DNA of 64,000 nucleotides from Larus michahellis. Taxonomy: Eukaryota > Chordata > Aves > Charadriiformes > Laridae. Shown here in pieces: positions 59,401 to 64,000 of this stretch. The stretch lies in contig NC_133896.1 in assembly GCF_964199755.1 (NCBI RefSeq), positions 97,340,200 through 97,404,199 on the forward strand. Reading direction: 5' to 3'. How positions within the stretch are numbered: the first letter of the stretch is position 1; every line of letters begins with the position of its first letter. The notes under the pieces were generated by a model, which did no database searches, was not told the origin of the DNA, and saw only the letters and a program-made list of their open reading frames with translations. Made by a program: the position numbers and the translations under genes.

Positions 59401-62261
59401 CTGGCAGCAGGGAAAAAGATGGGAAGGAAGCCATTTAGTTTTGGAGCAGCTGCTTTAGAGTGACTTTCCCTGGTAATCACTATCCTTTCAAATCCCTGTC
59501 TACATCTGCCACAGTGATCTCACTTCGCTGCTTTCATCAGATAATCCTTAAATACTTTCTCAAAATTAAAGCTTCAGTGCTTACTTAATGAGAGCTTTTA
59601 GCACTACCAGAGCTACTCTTGCACATCGCTATTGCACTACCTAGCACTTTAGTCTTACTGTTGTAAAGGTACTTGTTCCTTATTTAAGGACACAACGATG
59701 CTCACGCTCAATAGATCATGAAATGGAGTACAGAAGGTAGTCATTTGTGCTAGGGTACTCTGCCCATCAACGGCAGCATCAGACTCTGAACACGTGTCAA
59801 ACGCTTCTCACCACCCTCCCTGCCAGACAAGTCATATTAACACTGTCTGTTCTAAGCAGATAACTTGGAGGGACAGTCACTAGATAAACAGTGAGGGATG
59901 AGAGAGAGAGAGAGAGACAGCACATGGATTACAGACTGTCAGACTGTTACCTGCACCTGGGGGCAAACACATTTAAGAGTCTATCTTCTATACAGAACAC
60001 AACAAATAAAGACTTCAAATCCCAGCTCCTCCAACAACTTTTTCTAAATAAATGGCGAGCTCTCTCCGAGTCTCAGGCCCCACAGCTTGACAAAAGCAGT
60101 GATGCATCCCTGCTTTCCAGAGCTTTTCAGGTAGCACTTTTTGGTCAAGTTTAACAGTCAACAGCACTGGCCTAGAGCACAGAATGAGGAACAGGAGCTA
60201 AGCTGACTGGTTAGGACCGAGTTCCCACCCCAGCTTTCTCCCAGACAGATGTCTCACCTGTAGTCAGAATAGGCCCCCGGGCAGTAGAACAATGCCACAA
60301 ATGGAGTTCGGTCCCTACAGATGGTATGCAGGGTCAACGTAATCCCATACACAGAGGTGAGCATGAAGAAGGAGAGTGCAAGGATGAATGCTTGGTGATT
60401 CTGCTCCCCTACACAGCTGTTAATCCTCCAAAAGGAAAGAAGAGATTACTTTGCTTAAAAAGAAAAGAAACTGGCTTCTCTTTCCTCCTCCCTCCCCGAG
60501 CTGTCAGAAAACCCAATTTCCAAGGTGCTTCTATACAACACAGGCTAAGAACTTTGCAACACGTTCAAAGAAGCTTTATAGTTTTTTATAGAAAGGTTAT
60601 TGGCACAAGTCAATAGACCAGTAGGGTAATGGCGGTAGACAATTTACCTCAAACTTCTAGCAAATGTAGCATCCTTTACCAAGGCACATCTATACCCTAC
60701 TGCTCCTTGGTGCAGCTTTAGGTTCCCTTGCCCCAGGAGAACACGAATGCAAATTAACTGCAGGATTGCTAGTGCAACACAGTGCCAGTCTTAAAAAAAA
60801 AAAAACCAAACACCACACAACAAAAAACCAACCAAACAAAAACAACAACAAAAAACCCCAAACCAAAACAAACAAAACCAACCAACCAACAAACAAACAA
60901 AAAACACCACACAAAACCCAGTAGAGAATCAAAGTCAATTATGAAGTACGCTGTAGAAGTTATCAGCTATCAGGTCAACCCACTTACAATAAAGTTAAGT
61001 TGTTCTTTAAAATGGTACATAAAAATTTACGGTTTTAAAGAATGTCATCAGGTCTTGCACATAACAAAACCAAACCCATTTGACAGGGACTGTAAAAAGA
61101 GAAGCTAACTTAAAAAGAGGAGGAAGAGAGAGAGAGAGAAGGCATGTAGCCTCAGCAGTGTAAAACCTACCAGACACAGTGATGGTCCAGTCTCCTTACA
61201 CACCTACCACAGAGCCGGCAGTGCCCTGCTCGGGCTGGTCTGACCAGCTGGCATTTAGTGCACCAGTCCTTTTTCACACCTTCTGGCTCCTCAGCTAACA
61301 TCCTGGAATAGCCTTTGGCCTCCCCATTCACAGCACGGCCACTGGCAGCTCCTGATGTGGTGATGCCATGGAGCCCGTTGGAGCTCCCTCTAACACTCTT
61401 GTTGGGCAAACCCTGCCCAAGCGATGACTTCTTGTCGCTTGCTGGGATGGGAAGGTATCCAGGGTCTTTCTTGGCTCGAGACAGGGCTGCAAGCATAAGA
61501 ATTAACCCGCACGTGAGAGCGACCACTTGGGAATACCCCACGCGGCCTCGGGGAACCACCTCCTGGAGAAACACATAGTACATGTAGCCCAAGGAGAAGA
61601 GCCCCAGGCTCAAGAAGAAGAGAGTCCGTTCCTTCCTTCTGTGGGTGAGGTAGTAATACCAGAGCACCACCACGGGCAGAGACGTCAAGACGACGAGCCC
61701 CAGCAGGAAGTGCAGAGCGGCAACGTGGAGGAGGACGGGCAGCAGGACGAGGGGAGGCACGAGGCTGAGGTTGACCTTCACGGCCCCCGAGAACCAGGGG
61801 ACCCGGACCCGGTCGGCCACGGTGTCGGCGATTCTTTCCAGAGCTCCCGGGGGCAGGGATTTGCACGTCAGCCACCTGTTCGGGGGGCGGCGGGGCGGGG
61901 GGGGGAAAGCACAGACACCGACTAGCGGACGGACAACCGAGCTCCCCGAGGCCCTTCCCCTGCCTCCTCCCGCTCCCGCAGCCTGCCCCGAGGTGGGCAC
62001 GGCCCGCCCGCCGCCCTCTTTCCCCTTCTCTCCCGTCGAGTTTCCCGAGAAGCGGCGCGCAGCTCCCTTCCCCTCAGGGCGGCAGGCGAGGGGACACCTT
62101 GAGCGACTCCCGCCGCGGGGGGTTGTCCCGCAGGGGGCCCGGCGAAGCCGTTACCTCTCGCATCCCTCGTCCAGGTCCTCGCAGTCGCAGCAGCACGCCG
62201 CCAGGTGGTTCCTCTCCCCCCTCCGGTCCACGTACTCGCAGCAGCAGAGGGGCTCCTCCAT
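59133..62261 (-). CDS. ZDHHC23: Palmitoyltransferase ZDHHC23, complete, 4 coding exons
   Basis: Membrane enzyme that transfers palmitate to protein cysteines; the mammalian orthologue (NIDD) also binds neuronal NO synthase. Exons: 62155-62261, 61171-61875, 60258-60425, 59133-59400; all GT-AG, phases agree, 415 aa against 409 in human. In order: a Cys-rich N-terminus (LCCCEYVDRRGERNH, ACCCDCEDLDEGCERW, residues 6-37), four predicted TM helices (about 74-93, 93-112, 120-140, 151-167), a variable Ser/Gly/Lys-rich loop, then the zinc-binding cysteine-rich domain WCTKCQLVRPARAGHCRLCG with DHHC at 266-269 (catalytic Cys269), then two TM helices, the NVTE version of the TTxE motif, and a C-terminus SAEDIV that fits a PDZ ligand. 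Confidence 0.97.
59900..59917 (+). repeat. (GA)n microsatellite
   Basis: About nine GA units in ZDHHC23 intron 3. A similar short run lies at 61125-61138 in intron 2. Confidence 0.85.
60258..60425 (-). CDS. ZDHHC23: ZDHHC23 exon 3 (TM5)
   Basis: Encodes INSCVGEQNHQAFILALSFF, SVYGITLTLHTICRDRTPF and FYCPGAYSDY. Acceptor TTGGAG, donor GTGAGA. Confidence 0.94.
60792..60912 (+). repeat. A/C-rich low-complexity tract in ZDHHC23 intron 2
   Basis: About 120 bases made almost only of A and C, with units such as AACC, AAAC and CAAA. In the ZDHHC23 transcript it reads as GU/U-rich. Smaller patches of the same character lie at 17155-17195 and 57800-57870. Confidence 0.85.
61171..61875 (-). CDS. ZDHHC23: ZDHHC23 exon 2 (TM1-4 and DHHC domain)
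   Basis: Starts after GAACAG, ends two bases into the Trp of HHCVW before donor GTAGGT. Contains WYYYLTHRRKERTLFFLSLG, YMYYVFLQEVVPRGRVG and the DHHC domain. The loop between TM4 and the domain is the least conserved part. Confidence 0.96.
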
Positions 62262-62960
62262 CGCCGCCACCCTTCCCTCAACCGCCGCCGCCCTTCTCCC
62301 CTCAGCCTCAACCGCCGGCCGGGCCCGGGACGCGGCGCGCGCGGCAGCCGCCCCGCCCCCCTCCGCTCCCCTCCCTCCCAGCCGCAGGTGCCTCGAGCCC
62401 GCCGCCGCCGCCACCTCCTCCACCACAGAGGTCCCGCCCCCTCCGGCGGAGCCCGGCCGCCATTGGCCGAGCGTCCCCCGGGCGCGGAGGTGTGCGGGGA
62501 TGGGGGCGGGAGGGGGTGAGGGACACCCCCCCCACCACCCATCCACCTGACGGGGGAACGGCCCAATGCCTGCGCGGGAGGGGCGGGGCTGGCCGTGACG
62601 CGACGGCACCTGGCTTAAAGGGGACAGCGCAACAGGTGGCGGCTGGGGCGCGGCGGGCGGCCCCGCCGCCCCCTCCGCAGTCGGGGACACACACGCGACC
62701 AGGCCGCCATCAGCCTTCCTGCTCCCCGGGGTCGGGAAAGTTTCCTACAGAGCATAAGGGGTGTCCCCCACTGCGGGTGTTTGAACCTGCTCCGTCCCAG
62801 GACCCGCCCTGCATTTCGGGGGCTGAGGCAGCCGCACAGGAACTCACACACCCTCACCACGCACCGCGGGCAGCTGCCGGAGGAACCCAACGCCGCTGCT
62901 GGCACCACCGAGCACCCCCGCAGGGGCCAGCACTACCCAAGCCGGCAGGGGGAGGGCCCT
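61640..62960 (-). promoter_or_regulatory. ZDHHC23: CpG island and promoter of ZDHHC23
   Basis: Strongly G+C- and CpG-rich from within exon 2 to about 0.7 kb upstream of the ATG. An inverted CCAAT (ATTGG at 62462-62466) overlaps GCCGCCATTGG, a YY1-like site. No TATA box. Long open frames here on both strands are a by-product of base composition. Confidence 0.7.
62155..62261 (-). CDS. ZDHHC23: ZDHHC23 exon 1 (Cys-rich N-terminus)
   Basis: ATG at 62259-62261, then EEPLCCCEYVDRRGERNHLA and CCCDCEDLDEGCE. It is the first ATG in this frame in the CpG island. It starts about 20 residues later than the human protein, which has a Lys-rich leader before the same EPLCCCEY. Confidence 0.92.
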
Positions 62961-62969
62961 TGCCCCTGC

Positions 62970-64000
62970 TTTTAGTTTTTATTATTTTCATCTTCCTTCT
63001 CCAGACCCACTCAGAATGAGCCCAGGGCCAGAAGAAAAAGGTGTTTCATCATCAGCCACCGAGAACTGAAGAGCAGCCCCTGAGGGAGGGGAAAATACCA
63101 AGGGCTGAAATTTCTCTGGGAGAGCTGGAAACATATGGCAGGAGGCAGCCTGCCAAAGCTGGCAGCATGCGGGAGAGATGTAGCAAGGAGGTGGCAAGCA
63201 TTTTCCTGTTTAGTTAATTAATCTTAAAAATACTCATCCTTAACGATGGTGACTTGTTTTACAAAGTCCCCATGGCTAAAAAAAGCACGTAAATATCCTG
63301 TGGCTGTGAAACCACTAACCTGCTCTTTTTCTCCAAAACACTCTTCCGTTGATGGTCATTTTTCAAGTTGACATAAAAAGCTACAATTTCATTCGAGACA
63401 AGCCCAGCTCTCTCCAAAATGTGCAGATCCGTTAACCGGCAGCACAAGTGCCCTGGCTCACTCACCACGGGATTTGAGAGCTCCGCACTCTTCCCAAGCG
63501 AGACTCCGCTGCCATCCCTGTGTCCTGGGGCAACACATCACCAGGCTACAGGAATGCAGAACCCAACTTACTTCTGTCCAGAAACCTTTATTCCGTGCAG
63601 TTTTTGAGCCAAATAGTAAAGAGTCCGAAGGTGACAGTTACAATCCCCACCCCGCAAGTCCTCACACACACACGCGCACATCTCTTCTTCCGACGTCTTG
63701 AACAGAAAAAACTGATGTGGGTATTAACTCTCGTTCTTGCCACTCTGTGTCCTGTTCAAGTGGTCAAAGCTGCTTTGGAGCATGGAAAGGGAAATCTTTA
63801 GCTGTGAAGATATAACCATCATAACATTACTTAAGTTAGTCTCCTGCATGGGTGAGTGACACCAGGAAAAGAACGTCTCCCTCCTTTTCTCTTAAAGATT
63901 TCATGCTATTTCCTCCTCCCTGTTTCTATAAACGGTTGCCTTACTGTGCTCTCCTAACAGCTACACTCTGTACAGTTTATAATTACTAACAGTCCAGTAT
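62970..64000. other. Right flank; possible 3' UTR end of the next - strand gene
   Basis: No coding exon recognised. A - strand AATAAA at 63589-63594 (CACGGAATAAAGG) is followed by TGGTGATGTGTTGCC. In human the neighbour on this side is GRAMD1C, in the same orientation as ZDHHC23, so its 3' UTR could end near 63570. This rests on synteny and one signal. Confidence 0.3.
63589..63594 (-). terminator. Candidate poly(A) signal of the upstream - strand gene
   Basis: AATAAA on the - strand with a GT-rich element about 35-50 bases downstream. Confidence 0.35.

Noticed and set aside
61922-63019. Long overlapping open frames on both strands (up to 306 codons)
   Set aside because: They lie in the CpG island of ZDHHC23, where stop codons are rare; products are Pro/Arg/Gly/Ser low complexity.
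63259-63468. Minus-strand frame of 69 codons as an exon of the next gene
   Set aside because: It would lie beyond the candidate poly(A) signal and shows no similarity I recognise, although a GTTAGT follows an AGCAG.
1-64000. CRISPR arrays, bacterial operons, tRNA or rRNA genes, retroviral LTRs
   Set aside because: I looked for direct-repeat arrays, tRNA A/B boxes, and paired LTR ends with TG...CA and found none that I could support; the sequence is a vertebrate chromosome.

Overview
The window is vertebrate nuclear DNA, almost certainly from a bird. Genes are split into short exons with GT-AG introns, the dispersed repeats are CR1 LINEs with the avian tail (repeated octamers like ATTCTATG), and gene order matches the DRD3 - QTRT2 - CCDC191 - ZDHHC23 block known from human 3q13.31 and conserved in amniotes. 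I saw no tRNA, rRNA, CRISPR, DNA transposon or recognisable retrovirus.

Layout. (1) 1-1330, + strand: the last two coding exons of DRD3 (third cytoplasmic loop, TM6, TM7, C-terminus), then a probable 3' UTR carrying a CR1 fragment. (2) About 3.6-13.4 kb: no gene recognised; one CR1 copy, a CA microsatellite, a pair of perfect hairpins and a palindromic double poly(A) signal. (3) 14.5-27.7 kb, - strand: QTRT2, complete in eight coding exons that join in phase to 423 aa. (4) 27.7-27.9 kb: a CpG-rich head-to-head promoter shared by QTRT2 and CCDC191. (5) 27.9-50.3 kb, + strand: CCDC191, sixteen exons that join in phase to 917 aa, plus one candidate extra small exon near the N-terminus; intron 13 holds a 2.1-kb CR1 with most of its reverse transcriptase. 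(6) 50.3-59.1 kb: tail-to-tail spacer and 3' UTRs. (7) 59.1-62.3 kb, - strand: ZDHHC23, complete in four coding exons, 415 aa, with its own CpG island. (8) 62.7-64 kb: flank, possibly the end of the 3' UTR of the next gene (GRAMD1C expected from synteny).

The four genes do not form one pathway: a dopamine receptor, the accessory subunit of the queuine tRNA transglycosylase, a coiled-coil protein with tryptophan repeats of the centrin-binding kind, and a palmitoyltransferase. The linkage of interest is regulatory. The QTRT2/CCDC191 promoter carries a palindromic MYB-type site, a near-perfect RFX X-box lying over the CCDC191 start codon, and three more MYB-type sites in the first intron, a set that suggests ciliary control of CCDC191.

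All exon limits come from reading splice sites, phase and remembered family sequences; no alignment or transcript data were available.
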